Positions 55,036 to 63,748 of a DNA stretch of 64,000 nt are shown here, in pieces. Within the stretch, counting starts at the first letter, position 1. Every line of letters starts with the position of its first letter. Both the position numbers and the translations under genes were made by a program. The DNA is taken from the NCBI RefSeq assembly GCF_937873725.1, contig NZ_CALMYY010000067.1, positions 16,543-80,542 of the forward strand, read 5' to 3'. This DNA is from an uncultured Dietzia sp. (GTDB lineage: Bacteria > Actinomycetota > Actinomycetes > Mycobacteriales > Mycobacteriaceae). The notes beneath the pieces were generated by a model. The model ran no database searches. It saw only the letters and a program-made list of their open reading frames with translations, and was not told the origin of the DNA.

Positions 55036-56570
55036 GACCACGCTGGGGTCGTCGGCTCGGTCGTGGGCTCGGTCGTGGGCTCGGTGGCGGGCTCGTCCGG
55101 CCCCTGGTCCAGCCGGAACGGCGGGTACTCGTCCCGCAGAAGCAGCACGTAGGACCCGACGCGGTACACCCAGCGGTTGAGGCCCACGATCAGGTCGAAC
55201 AACCCGGGCAGGTAGCGGCCGGTGAACAGCAGCCCGATCGCGACGATCAGCACGAGCAGCCCCAGCAGGGAGATGTTCCAGCCGCCGGAGGCGGAGGCGT
55301 TGCCGGCGGCCGCCCCGCCGCCGGTGAGGATCCCCACGATCATCAGGTGCGGGATCGCCAGCAGCCACCACTTGACCAGCACGAGGCCGCGCGAGAGGTG
55401 GTCGGGATAGGCCACGTCCAGCCCGGCCGGGTAGTCGGCGGGCGCGAGCGAGAACGGCGGATAGCGGTCGGTGCCCAGCGCCGAGTAGGCGTAGAAGCCC
55501 ACCCGCCAGTTCCACCGCAGCACCCCGACGGTGTACGCGAACAGCGCCCGCGGGTAGCGGCCGGTGAACAGGATCGCGAAGAACGAGGCGATGGTGACCA
55601 CCACCAGCCCGAACCACAGCAGCCCCATCACGAGAAGGTGCGGGATGACCAGCAACCACTTGACCAGCCACAGCCCGCGGGAGACGCCGGGGTCCGGGTG
55701 GCCGTAGAGGCGCAGCGGGTCGGGGTCGGCGGCAGCGCCGACGCCGACGGCAGGGCCCCCGCCCGCGCCGGGTCCGCGATCGATGTCGCGCCCCAGCCCG
55801 GCCGCGCCCAGCAGGATCAGCGGCAGCCCCAGGACCAGCGCCACGATCCCCGCGATCAGGACGCCCGGGTTCGCGAGGCCGAAGAGGTCCGTGTGGGCGC
55901 CCGCCTGCACGTCGACCCACACCGGGCGTGAGCCGTCGGCGTTCATCACCACCAGCACCCAGTTGCCGGATCGCAGGTCCACGGTGATCGTCTGCTGGTC
56001 CGCCCCCGTGGCCGACTGGACCCAGAAGTCCTGCTCGGTGGGGGGCTCGGGGGCCCGGGTGCCGGGCACCTCGTCCAGGGAGGCGCCGGTGTCGGCGTCC
56101 CTGGTCCACCGCGCCGAATCGCCCACGTCGTACCGCTTGGCCCAGGGGTCGTCCCCGAACACCGCGTGCGGGACGTCCCGGAGGTAGGCCTGGACATCGG
56201 CGGCGTCGGCGATGCCGATGAAGACGTCCTGGCCGGGGACCACGGCGGTCGCGCGCAGCTGGATGCTGAGCAGGTCGTCCAGCCGGAAGTCCCCGCCCGA
56301 CGCCGTGGTGTCACCCAGGTCCACCCGGATGGGCGAGGTCGTGATGGCGTGGCCGACGGTCTGGGCCCGGCTCGTGTCGGTGTAGGCGTAGCGCCCGTCC
56401 CGCTGGGAGGCCTCGGCCACCGCGAGCGCGATGCCCGCGGCTGTGAGCCCGATGCCCAGGGCGGCGAGCAGCACGCCCGCGACGAGCATGACCCAGTTCA
56501 GCGGACTGGTCCGCGCCGGCGGGCCGGGGGGTGTGGAATCGGGGGTCGGATAAGCCGTGGTGGTTGTCAT
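55023..56570 (-). CDS. DUF4389 membrane protein with two DUF4389 units
   Basis: A 515-residue protein: a helix near residues 26-50, an extracytoplasmic beta-rich domain (about 60-230), a second helix (about 240-262), then two DUF4389 copies (LVKWLLVIPHLLVMGLLWF and LVKWWLLAIPHLMIVGIL, each followed by LFTGRYPRALF or LFTGRYLPGLF). The function of the family is unknown. A 12-bp repeat gives the TEPT series near the C-terminus. Confidence 0.85.
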   Translation of the reverse strand: MTTTTAYPTPDSTPPGPPARTSPLNWVMLVAGVLLAALGIGLTAAGIALAVAEASQRDGRYAYTDTSRAQTVGHAITTSPIRVDLGDTTASGGDFRLDDLLSIQLRATAVVPGQDVFIGIADAADVQAYLRDVPHAVFGDDPWAKRYDVGDSARWTRDADTGASLDEVPGTRAPEPPTEQDFWVQSATGADQQTITVDLRSGNWVLVVMNADGSRPVWVDVQAGAHTDLFGLANPGVLIAGIVALVLGLPLILLGAAGLGRDIDRGPGAGGGPAVGVGAAADPDPLRLYGHPDPGVSRGLWLVKWLLVIPHLLVMGLLWFGLVVVTIASFFAILFTGRYPRALFAYTVGVLRWNWRVGFYAYSALGTDRYPPFSLAPADYPAGLDVAYPDHLSRGLVLVKWWLLAIPHLMIVGILTGGGAAAGNASASGGWNISLLGLLVLIVAIGLLFTGRYLPGLFDLIVGLNRWVYRVGSYVLLLRDEYPPFRLDQGPDEPATEPTTEPTTEPTTPAWSPEH

Positions 56571-56689
56571 GATGCGTCCTCACCGAGAAGAAATGCGGAA
56601 CGCGTCGCACCGGGCGCCCCCCGCCCTGGCCTTGCCCGATGAGTCTAGGCTTATCCCCCCTGCCGGTCTACCCTCGTCCGACCCCGGGA

Positions 56690-57973
56690 TCAGGCCGGCC
56701 GCGCGCCCAGCCCCGTCGCGGGCAGCGACACGAATCCGCGGGTGAACGGCGAGAGCGCCCGGACCGCGGCGCCGGAGTCCACTCCCACCGCGGGGTGCGC
56801 CGCGTACAGCTCCTCCACCGCGATCCGCGCCTGCAGGCGGGCGAAGTGCGAGCCGATGCAAAAGTGCGGCCCGCGGGAGAAACCCAGGTGCCCGGTGATC
56901 TCGCGGGTGATGTCCAACTCCCCGGCGGTCGGCCCGAACTCGCGCTCGTCGCGGTTGGCCGAGCCGTAGAGCATCATCACCTTCTCCCCCGCCGGGATCG
57001 TCACCCCGCCGACCGTGACCTCCCGCGTCGTGGTCCGCGCGAGCGCCTGCACGCTCGACTCGTAGCGCAGGCATTCCTGCAGCGCGCCGGGGATCAGCCC
57101 CGGGTCGGCCACGAGCATCCCGCGCTGCCGCGGGTTCGCGTCGAGCAGCGCCACCGTGTGCGAGATGAGGTTGCCCGTGGTGTCGTTCCCCCCGGCCACG
57201 ATCACAAAGCAGAAGCCGAGGATGTCCCAGTCGTCCAGCTGCTCGCCGCCGATCTCGGCCTGCGTCAGCGCCGAGATGAGGTCCTCGCCCGGGGCCGCCC
57301 GCCGCTCGGCGATCAGCTCGCCGAAGTACCCGAACATCTCCGCCACCGCCGCCACCGCCCCGCCCTCGAGGCCGGCCGGACGGAACCCCTCCTCCTGGAG
57401 CGTGGTGAGCGCGCTGACCCACGGGCCGAACCGGGGCCTGTCCTGGGCCGGCAGGTCGAACAGGTGCGCCAGCACGAACGTCGGGATCCGGGACGAGAAG
57501 TCCCGGTGCAGATCGACCACCTCGCCGTCGTGGTCCCGCTCGGCCATCTCCGCCAGCCGCCCACGGACGTAGTCGCGGATGAGCGGCTCGGTCTCCGCCA
57601 CGCGCTTCGGCGAGAACGCCTTGGCCAGCAGCCGCCGCTTCCCGGAGTGCTCGGGCGGATCCATCATGACGATGGTCGGCGCCAGCCCCAGCTTCTCGAT
57701 CTCGTCGCGGTAGAAGGTCAGGCCGCTGGCGGAGGAGAACGCGTCGGGGGCGCACACCGCGGCGTCGACGTCGGCGTAGCGCGACAGCGCCCAGAAGTCC
57801 GGGTGGGCGGCCGTGCCGTCGCCGCGGTGGAAGTGCACGGGGTCCGTCTCGCGCAGGATCGCGTAGCCGGGATACGGGTCCGCCAGGTGCGCGGGGTCGA
57901 ACGGGTCGAAGGCCGGGCCGGGTGCGGTGGACGCGGCGGGTGCGGTGGACGCGGCGGGTGCGGTGGGCTGCAT
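56690..57973 (-). CDS. Cytochrome P450
   Basis: A 427-residue P450. Oxygen-binding I-helix VAGGNDTT, ExxR in ECLRYES, and haem loop FSRGPHFCIGSHFAR with Cys372. MMDPPEHSGKRRLLAKAFSPKRV is the usual C-helix region. The N-terminus has a 15-bp tandem repeat (AASTAP). ATG 57973 is chosen because the alternative GTG 57988 lies inside the palindromic operator. Substrate unknown; mycobacterial relatives oxidise steroids or fatty acids. No ferredoxin gene is next to it. It is divergent from a TetR gene that probably represses it. Confidence 0.92.
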   Translation of the reverse strand: MQPTAPAASTAPAASTAPGPAFDPFDPAHLADPYPGYAILRETDPVHFHRGDGTAAHPDFWALSRYADVDAAVCAPDAFSSASGLTFYRDEIEKLGLAPTIVMMDPPEHSGKRRLLAKAFSPKRVAETEPLIRDYVRGRLAEMAERDHDGEVVDLHRDFSSRIPTFVLAHLFDLPAQDRPRFGPWVSALTTLQEEGFRPAGLEGGAVAAVAEMFGYFGELIAERRAAPGEDLISALTQAEIGGEQLDDWDILGFCFVIVAGGNDTTGNLISHTVALLDANPRQRGMLVADPGLIPGALQECLRYESSVQALARTTTREVTVGGVTIPAGEKVMMLYGSANRDEREFGPTAGELDITREITGHLGFSRGPHFCIGSHFARLQARIAVEELYAAHPAVGVDSGAAVRALSPFTRGFVSLPATGLGARPA

Positions 57974-57981
57974 GGCCCCAT

Positions 57982-57998
57982 TTAACACGTGCTGTTAA
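57982..57998. promoter_or_regulatory. TetR operator between P450 and TetR genes
   Basis: TTAACACGTGCTGTTAA: perfect TTAACA/TGTTAA arms around CGTGC in the 55-bp gap between the two divergent starts. This is the placement of a classic TetR autoregulatory operator shared by both promoters. Confidence 0.7.
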
Positions 57999-58028
57999 CT
58001 CAGGGGAAGGGCGATCTAGACTCGCCTC

Positions 58029-59138
58029 GTGCCCCGCTCCGCCGCCACTCCCGGCCCAACCCCCACGCCCAGCCCGTCTCCCCCCAGCCCAGCCCCCGCG
58101 CCCGGCCCGGCCCGACCCCGCTCGGTCGCCACCCGCGAGGCCCTGCTCCTGGCGGGCCTGCGCAGGTTCGCCTCCGACGGCTGGCGCACCGCCCGGATCC
58201 GCGACATCGTGGCCGACGCCGGCCAGGGCAACGACTCCGCGATCAACTACCACTTCGGCGGGCGCACCGGCCTGCTCGAGTCCGTCCTGCGCAGCGGGGT
58301 GGCGCGCATGGAGCCCGAGCGCCGCCGCGACCTCGACAGGTGGGCCTCGTCCGCGCCCGACCTCGCGGAGATCGTGCGGGCGGTGGTGTCACCGCTGGCG
58401 GATTTGCTCGACGACGACGAGGGCCGCTGGACGCTCCGGGTGATCGGACAGCTGGGGCCGGTCGCCGAGGTGGGCCGGACGGTCGGCCCCGGGCCGGTGG
58501 CGGACACCGCGCTGCAGGACCAGTTGGCGATGCTGATCTCGGCCGTCACCGCCCGATGTGGGCAGGAGTGGGCCCGGCACCGGGTGCGGCAGATGATCGT
58601 CATGCTCACCGCCGAGCTCGCCACTCGGGCCCGCGGCCCCGCCGACGCCGCGCCGGCACACCGCCAGTACGTGACCGACCTCGTGGACTGGCTCGTGGCG
58701 GGGCTCGGGCGGGCGGCGCCCCCGCGCCCGAGGCGGGGCCGGCCTGAATCGGGGCCCGCTACGAGACCACGCACCAGCCCCTGCCCCCTCCGGCGTCCCG
58801 GCTCCGCGGCCCCACACGGGCCCCTGCCCCCTCCGGCGTCCCGACTCCGCAGCCGCGCCCCGGCCCCTGCCCCCTCCGGCGTCCCGACTCCGCGGCCGCG
58901 CCCCAGCCCCTGCCCCGCAGCGCCCCGGCCCCGCGGCACTTGCTCGAGATCTGAGCCCACCTGCGCGAGATCCGCGACGACTTGCTCGAGGTCTGCGCGC
59001 ACCTGCTCGAACCCGGCGCACGCGACACCCCGGCAGGGCGTACCTGAGCTCGAGCAAGCGTCACCGAATCTCGAGCAACCTGCTGGCGACCGACCCGCCG
59101 GCGCGCGCTCGCCGAGCGCCGAACGCGACGAACCGTGA
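58029..59138 (+). CDS. TetR-family regulator with repeat-encoded C-terminal extension
   Basis: A 369-residue frame. Residues about 30-235 are a normal TetR protein (TREALLLAGLRRFASDGWRTARIRDIVADAGQGNDSAINYHFGGRTGLL), a recognition region like that of the 43087 regulator. The remaining ~130 residues are Pro/Arg/Ser low-complexity sequence read through a 43-bp tandem repeat and then the 21-bp CTCGAGCA array. The original stop seems lost, so the tail is probably non-functional or disordered. GTG 58029 is 31 bp from the operator. It likely controls the P450. Confidence 0.8.
   Translation: MPRSAATPGPTPTPSPSPPSPAPAPGPARPRSVATREALLLAGLRRFASDGWRTARIRDIVADAGQGNDSAINYHFGGRTGLLESVLRSGVARMEPERRRDLDRWASSAPDLAEIVRAVVSPLADLLDDDEGRWTLRVIGQLGPVAEVGRTVGPGPVADTALQDQLAMLISAVTARCGQEWARHRVRQMIVMLTAELATRARGPADAAPAHRQYVTDLVDWLVAGLGRAAPPRPRRGRPESGPATRPRTSPCPLRRPGSAAPHGPLPPPASRLRSRAPAPAPSGVPTPRPRPSPCPAAPRPRGTCSRSEPTCARSATTCSRSARTCSNPAHATPRQGVPELEQASPNLEQPAGDRPAGARSPSAERDEP
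58777..58905. repeat. 43-bp tandem repeat, three copies
   Basis: Three consecutive 43-bp units, each beginning GCCCCTGCCCCCTCCGGCGT, with a few substitutions, and a partial fourth copy from 58906. As 43 is not a multiple of 3, the reading frame differs in each unit, yet the TetR frame stays open through all of them. Confidence 0.85.
58939..59022. repeat. 21-bp phased CTCGAG repeat array, copy B
   Basis: Four contiguous 21-bp units at 58939, 58960, 58981 and 59002, alternating CTTGCTCGAG and CCTGCTCGA/CCTGCGCGAG starts. They are the reverse-strand form of the 37048-37146 array. More CTCGAGCAA words follow at 59049 and 59070. The array lies inside the extended TetR frame. Confidence 0.8.
59017..59048 (+). 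repeat. Dispersed 32-bp block, copy B
   Basis: Matches the reverse complement of 37011-37042 at 26 of 32 bases, including GCGTACCTGAG, and like it is adjacent to a 21-bp array. It partly overlaps the last unit of that array. Confidence 0.6.
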
Positions 59139-59254
59139 ATCCGCCCTTACCTGAGAAAATCTGAAGTAGGTTTTTTTTTCACTACGGACTGGTGGCACAC
59201 GCTCCTCCAGCTCATCTCCGCCCCGAAACCCGCCCCCGGATGAAGGACGTCGCC

Positions 59255-60466
59255 ATGCCCCCCTCAGATCCCAGCCCCCAGCCCGCGGCCCGAGTCAGCC
59301 GCCGCTCGCTGCTCGCCGCCCTCGGCGGGGCCGCGGCGGTGACCGGCGTCGCCGGACTCGGCGCGGGCCAGGCCGCCGCCCAGAGCCTGTCCGGTTCACT
59401 CGACTCGGGCTCCCTCGACACCGGCTCCCTCGGCTCCTCGGGGAACACCCCGCCCGCCCCCATCCCCGCGGACGAGCGCGAACCCCTCGAGCTGGTGCTG
59501 CTGGGGACGCTCGCGGGCCCGATGGTGGAGAGGACCCGGGTGGGGATTGCGACGGTCCTCGTGGTCAACGGCGCCACCTACGTCATCGACTGCGGCCGCT
59601 CCTCGGTCACCCAGTACGGGCTCACCGGGCTCGAGTTGGCGGCGATCCGGGGCATCTTCATCACCCACCTGCACGCCGACCACATCGCCGACTACTACAA
59701 CTTCGCGCTCATCGGCGGGGTGGTGGCCAATTCCGCGGGCGACAAGCTCGCGGGCCCGGTCGACGTGTACGGCCCGGGCTCGGCGGGCGGACTGCGACCG
59801 CCCAACTTCAACTACCCCGACTTCCCGGTGGTCGCCCCGCAGAGCCCCACCCCGGGCACCGCCGAGATGACGCAGCGAATGCACGAGGCCTACGCGTACA
59901 CGTCCAACATCTTCCTCCGCGACAACGGCCCCGCCGGCGGCCCGCCCGACCCGCGCACCCTGTTCGACGTCCATGAGATCGCGATCCCCGACGTCGGGGC
60001 GAGCTACACCAACACCTGCCCGGCGATGGACCCGTTCTTGGTCATGGAGGACCAGAACGTCCGGGTCACCGCGACCCTCGTCCCGCACGGGCCGGTCTTC
60101 CCCGCGTTCGCCTTCCGCTTCGACACCGAGCACGGGTCGGTGACGTTCTCCGGTGACACCAGCCTCAGCGCGAACCTGGACAAGCTGGCGCTCGGCACCG
60201 ACACGCTCGTGCACGAGGCGATCAACGTGCGCGGCGGGAACCTGCCGCCGGCGATGATCGAGCACAACCTGGAATCGCATGTCGAGGTCCAGGTGGTGGG
60301 GCAGGTGGCCGAGCGGGCCGGCGCCAGCCGGCTGGTCCTGACCCACCTCGGCGACTACTCCGGCGTGGTCGATCCGCGCCAGTGGCACGACTGGGCGCAG
60401 GAGGGCTACAGCGGCAAGGTGATCGTGGGCCGCGACCTGCAGCGGATCGTGCTGGCCACCCGCTGA
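59255..60466 (+). CDS. Tat-exported metallo-beta-lactamase-fold hydrolase
   Basis: A 403-residue protein with a twin-arginine signal (VSRRSLLAALGGAAAVTGVAG) and cleavage near AQA-AAQS, so it is probably folded before export. Zinc ligands are in THLHADHIADYY, VPHGPVFPAF, FSGDTSLSANL and LTHLGDY. The layout is like arylsulfatase/RNase Z-type members. ATG 59255 follows AAGGAC; ATG 59240 is possible. The 116-bp gap before it has a T9 run. Substrate unknown. Confidence 0.83.
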   Translation: MPPSDPSPQPAARVSRRSLLAALGGAAAVTGVAGLGAGQAAAQSLSGSLDSGSLDTGSLGSSGNTPPAPIPADEREPLELVLLGTLAGPMVERTRVGIATVLVVNGATYVIDCGRSSVTQYGLTGLELAAIRGIFITHLHADHIADYYNFALIGGVVANSAGDKLAGPVDVYGPGSAGGLRPPNFNYPDFPVVAPQSPTPGTAEMTQRMHEAYAYTSNIFLRDNGPAGGPPDPRTLFDVHEIAIPDVGASYTNTCPAMDPFLVMEDQNVRVTATLVPHGPVFPAFAFRFDTEHGSVTFSGDTSLSANLDKLALGTDTLVHEAINVRGGNLPPAMIEHNLESHVEVQVVGQVAERAGASRLVLTHLGDYSGVVDPRQWHDWAQEGYSGKVIVGRDLQRIVLATR

Positions 60467-60488
60467 CCCGACCGGCGGGAGCGCGCGC

Positions 60489-61616
60489 TCAGCTCCCTGC
60501 CGTGGCGGGGATCGTGATGGTGAACCGGGCGCCGCGGCCGGGGCCGTCGCTGCTCGCCCGGACCCGTCCGCCGTGCGCCTCCACCAGCGCCCGCGTGATG
60601 GCCAGGCCGATCCCGCTCCCGCCGGCGTCGCGGCCCCGGGAGGGGTCGGCCCGGTAGAAGCGGTCAAACAGGTGGTCCAGGTGCTCGGGCGCGATGCCCT
60701 CGCCGGAGTCGGCGACCGTGATCTCGACGACCCCCGGCCCCGCGGGCGCGGCGCCGACGGTCACCGCTCCGCCCGCCGGGGTGTGCCGGAGCGCGTTCCC
60801 CAGGAGGTTCCCCAGCACCTGGCCCATCCGCTCAACGTCCACGGTGACGGTGGCCTGCTCGACCCCCTCCGCCGTCAGAGCGACACCCTTCTCGGCGTAC
60901 TGCGCGCGGGCGGCGTCGATCGCGCCGGCCACGAGCCCGGCGGTGGAGGTGCGGGCGAGGTGGAGCCGGGCCTGGTGTTCCTCGGCGTCCGAGACGGCCA
61001 CGATGTCCGAGGCCAGTCGCTCGAGCCGCCGGGTGGCCGCCCACAACACGTCCTTGGTGGCGTCGTCGAGGACACGGACGCCGTCGTCGAGGGCCTCGAG
61101 ATGGGAGTCGATCGTGGCCAGCGGGGTGCGCATCTCGTGTCCCAGGTCCGCGAGCATCCTGCGCCTGGTGGCGTCCGTGGCCTCGAGCCGTCGGGCCAGC
61201 TCGTTGACGCTGCCCGCCAACTCGTCGAACTCCCGCCCCAGCTCCGGGCTCGCGACCCGGGTGCCATAGCGCCCGCCGGCGATCTCCGCTGTCGAGCTGG
61301 TGACCACCGTGACCGAGCGCTGGACCCGGCGGGTGAGGTACCAGCTCGCGAGCAGCGCCAGGAGCACCGCGATCCCCACCGCCAGCCCCCAGGCCAGGAC
61401 GATCGCGATGGTGAACGCCTCCTCGACGTGCGCGGCCCCGGCGGAGTCGTGGTCGATCCCGGCCTGTCCCAAGTGGTCGTGGAAGATCCCGGGGGCCAGC
61501 GCGGAGGCGACCAGCCACGCGCTGACCGCGCAGCCCAGCACGACGCCCGCCATGGCCAGGAGCAGAAGCGTCCCGAAGCTGGCCCCGGCCAGCCGGCGAC
61601 GGCCGCGCCCGCTCAT
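60489..61616 (-). CDS. Sensor histidine kinase
   Basis: A 375-residue membrane kinase. Two helices (about 11-40 and 68-92) flank a short external loop containing His and Asp residues, followed by a HAMP-like linker. The H-box is DLGHEMRTPLATI (His160). The N-box is NLLGNALRHTP, and the ATP lid has DSGEGI and GSGIGLAI. ATG 61616 overlaps the response-regulator stop by 4 bp. Divergent from the Met/His-rich DUF305 lipoprotein, so a metal or oxidative signal is a reasonable guess only. Confidence 0.92.
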   Translation of the reverse strand: MSGRGRRRLAGASFGTLLLLAMAGVVLGCAVSAWLVASALAPGIFHDHLGQAGIDHDSAGAAHVEEAFTIAIVLAWGLAVGIAVLLALLASWYLTRRVQRSVTVVTSSTAEIAGGRYGTRVASPELGREFDELAGSVNELARRLEATDATRRRMLADLGHEMRTPLATIDSHLEALDDGVRVLDDATKDVLWAATRRLERLASDIVAVSDAEEHQARLHLARTSTAGLVAGAIDAARAQYAEKGVALTAEGVEQATVTVDVERMGQVLGNLLGNALRHTPAGGAVTVGAAPAGPGVVEITVADSGEGIAPEHLDHLFDRFYRADPSRGRDAGGSGIGLAITRALVEAHGGRVRASSDGPGRGARFTITIPATAGS

Positions 61617-62359
61617 CCCCCGGTCCCCATGCGGTAGCCGACGCCTCGGACGGTGCGCACGTAGCGCCCCCGGGCCGCGTCGTCGCCCAGCTTCCGGCGC
61701 AGGTGGGCGATGTGGACGTCCACCATGTGGTCGTCGCCCACCCAGTTGGGACCCCACACCGCCTCGATCAGTCGGGCCCGGCTGAGCACCACGCCCGGGT
61801 CGCGGGACAGAGCGGCGAGCACGTCGAACTCGGTCCGCGTCAGAGCGACCGCCTCGCCGCCGACGGTGACCTCGCGGCCCGCCTCGTCGATGCTCAGCTC
61901 CCCGACCGCCCGGGCAGCGGGCTCCCGCGGGCCGTCGGCCACGGTGGCGGGGGTCCGCGGCCGGCGCAGCATGGCCTGGATCCGGGCCATCAGCTCGCGT
62001 GGGCTGAACGGCTTGGTCACGTAGTCGTCGGCGCCAACCGACAGCCCGATCAGCGTGTCCACCTCGTCGGTCCGGGCGGTGAGCATCACCACGTAGGCGT
62101 CGGAATGGGCGCGGATCCGGCGGCACACCTCCACCCCGTCCAGCCCGGGCAGCCCCAGATCCAGGACCACCACGTCCGGGTCCGCCGAGCGCGCCAACGC
62201 GACCGCCTCGGCACCGTCCCCGGCGAGGGTCACCTCGAACCCGTCGCGCTCGAGATACGAGCCGACCAACTCCGCGAGCGGCCGCTCGTCGTCCACGACC
62301 AGGGCCCTCAACCCGGCGACCGGACCAGACGAGTCGTGGGCACCAGCGGGTGAGGGCAT
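61613..62359 (-). CDS. OmpR/PhoB-family response regulator
   Basis: A 248-residue regulator. The receiver has the acidic pair VVDDE, phosphoacceptor Asp67 (VVVLDLGLPGLDG), LTART and YVTKPFS. A linker precedes the winged-helix domain ending DDHMVDVHIAHLRRKLGDD and YVRTVRGVGYRMG. ATG 62359 is preceded by GATGGA, a modest ribosome site. It is paired with the histidine kinase and divergent from the DUF305 gene (186-bp gap), its likely target. Confidence 0.93.
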   Translation of the reverse strand: MPSPAGAHDSSGPVAGLRALVVDDERPLAELVGSYLERDGFEVTLAGDGAEAVALARSADPDVVVLDLGLPGLDGVEVCRRIRAHSDAYVVMLTARTDEVDTLIGLSVGADDYVTKPFSPRELMARIQAMLRRPRTPATVADGPREPAARAVGELSIDEAGREVTVGGEAVALTRTEFDVLAALSRDPGVVLSRARLIEAVWGPNWVGDDHMVDVHIAHLRRKLGDDAARGRYVRTVRGVGYRMGTGG

Positions 62360-62545
62360 GGGTCCATCATCGCGCCCCGCCGCGGGGTGCGCCGCCGCCG
62401 CGGCAGCCTTGACCGAATCTTGACGTGACCTCCACCGGGAATGAGGGGTTCCCCGGCGACGATGGCGTGTGGCCATCACAGTCGACGGCCGCGAGGGCCG
62501 GAAGCGGGACAGGCGCCCCGCCCTCTTTGACGAAAGGACCCGACG

Positions 62546-63238
62546 ATGACCAGCAGAGCCCTCCTCGCCGCCACCGCCGCCGCCGTACTGGCGCTCGCCG
62601 GATGCGCCGGGAACGGCACCGACTCGACGACCGCCACCGAGACCTCGCCCGGCGCCGTGATGAGCGAGACCACGACCGGCGGGACTCTCACGACCGCCAC
62701 CGGCCAGGACTCCGAGCACTCCGCGGCGGACGTGATGTTCTCCCGGATGATGATCCCGCACCACCAGCAGGCGATCGAGATGAGCGACATCATCCTGGAC
62801 AAAGACGACGTCCCCGCCGACGTGAGGACCATGGCCGAGGAGATCAAGGCGGCCCAGGGCCCCGAGATCGAGCAGATGCGCCAGTGGCTCGAGCAGTGGG
62901 GGGTGCCCGGCGGACCGCAGGGTGGACCGATGATGGGCGACGACGTGCCCGGCCACATGGGCGATCACATGGGCGGCGCGGACGATGCCGCCGGGATGCC
63001 GATGATGGACGGGATGCTCTCCGGCCAGGAGATGCGGGAGCTGTCCGATGCGCGGGGCCCCGACGCCGCGCGGCTGTTCCTCGAGCAGATGATCGCCCAT
63101 CACGAGGGCGCGATCGAGATGGCGCAGGACGAGGTCTCCGACGGCACCTACCCGCCGACCGTCGAGCTGGCCCGGTCGATCATCCAGACCCAGCAGCGCG
63201 AGATCGATCGGATGCGCGAGATGATCGCCGCTCTGTGA
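62546..63238 (+). CDS. DUF305 lipoprotein, Met/His-rich
   Basis: A 230-residue exported protein. The lipobox LAGC gives Cys about 20. A Thr-rich spacer precedes two ferritin-like helical halves, each with the DUF305 signature: FSRMMIPHHQQAIEMSD and FLEQMIAHHEGAIEMAQDE. The segment between them is rich in Met, His and Asp (PMMGDDVPGHMGDHMGG) and could bind copper or another metal. AAAGGA precedes ATG 62546. It is divergent from the two-component system. Confidence 0.9.
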   Translation: MTSRALLAATAAAVLALAGCAGNGTDSTTATETSPGAVMSETTTGGTLTTATGQDSEHSAADVMFSRMMIPHHQQAIEMSDIILDKDDVPADVRTMAEEIKAAQGPEIEQMRQWLEQWGVPGGPQGGPMMGDDVPGHMGDHMGGADDAAGMPMMDGMLSGQEMRELSDARGPDAARLFLEQMIAHHEGAIEMAQDEVSDGTYPPTVELARSIIQTQQREIDRMREMIAAL

Positions 63239-63416
63239 GTGACCTGCGTGCCCTCTCCCGCGGGACCGTCACACCGTCGGGCCGTTGAGCGCAGGCCGTC
63301 GAGCGCGGGTGGCCGCCGCCATGTTGACGCCCGCCCCCTCTAGCCATGACGCGGTGAGAAGGCCTATGGTCATCGGCGTCCCTCACAGGCTCGGCAGGAT
63401 CTGTTAAAGGAAATCG

Positions 63417-63614
63417 ATGTCCAGCTCCGTCACGTCGCCCCAGATGCTGGGTCGCCGCACGCAGTTCTCCATCCTCGAGTTGGGGATCGGCGCAGCCCTC
63501 GCCGCCACCGCAGCGCTCGGCGCCACCCTCTTCGCTCTGACGCAGGACCCCGCCGACGCCTCCGCCGGCGCCGCGCGACAGTCCTCACCCCCGGCGGCGG
63601 TCTCCACGCCGTAG
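63417..63614 (+). CDS. Small single-span membrane protein
   Basis: A 65-residue protein with a 20-residue polar start, one Ala/Leu-rich helix (LGIGAALAATAALGATLFAL) and a short Asp/Ala/Pro tail. AAAGGAAA is well spaced before ATG 63417. Its 178-bp upstream gap shows no other feature. Function unknown. Confidence 0.6.
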   Translation: MSSSVTSPQMLGRRTQFSILELGIGAALAATAALGATLFALTQDPADASAGAARQSSPPAAVSTP

Positions 63615-63748
63615 GCCGCCGGCCGCGGGCGAGCCACCAGTGTCAACATTGTCGGAGTCAGAACGTAGATTGGGACTCGAGTCGGTTTGAGGGCCCCACG
63701 CTCTCCCGGCCGTCGCACGCCGCGACCGACCGCGCCGAGGAGGCAGCA

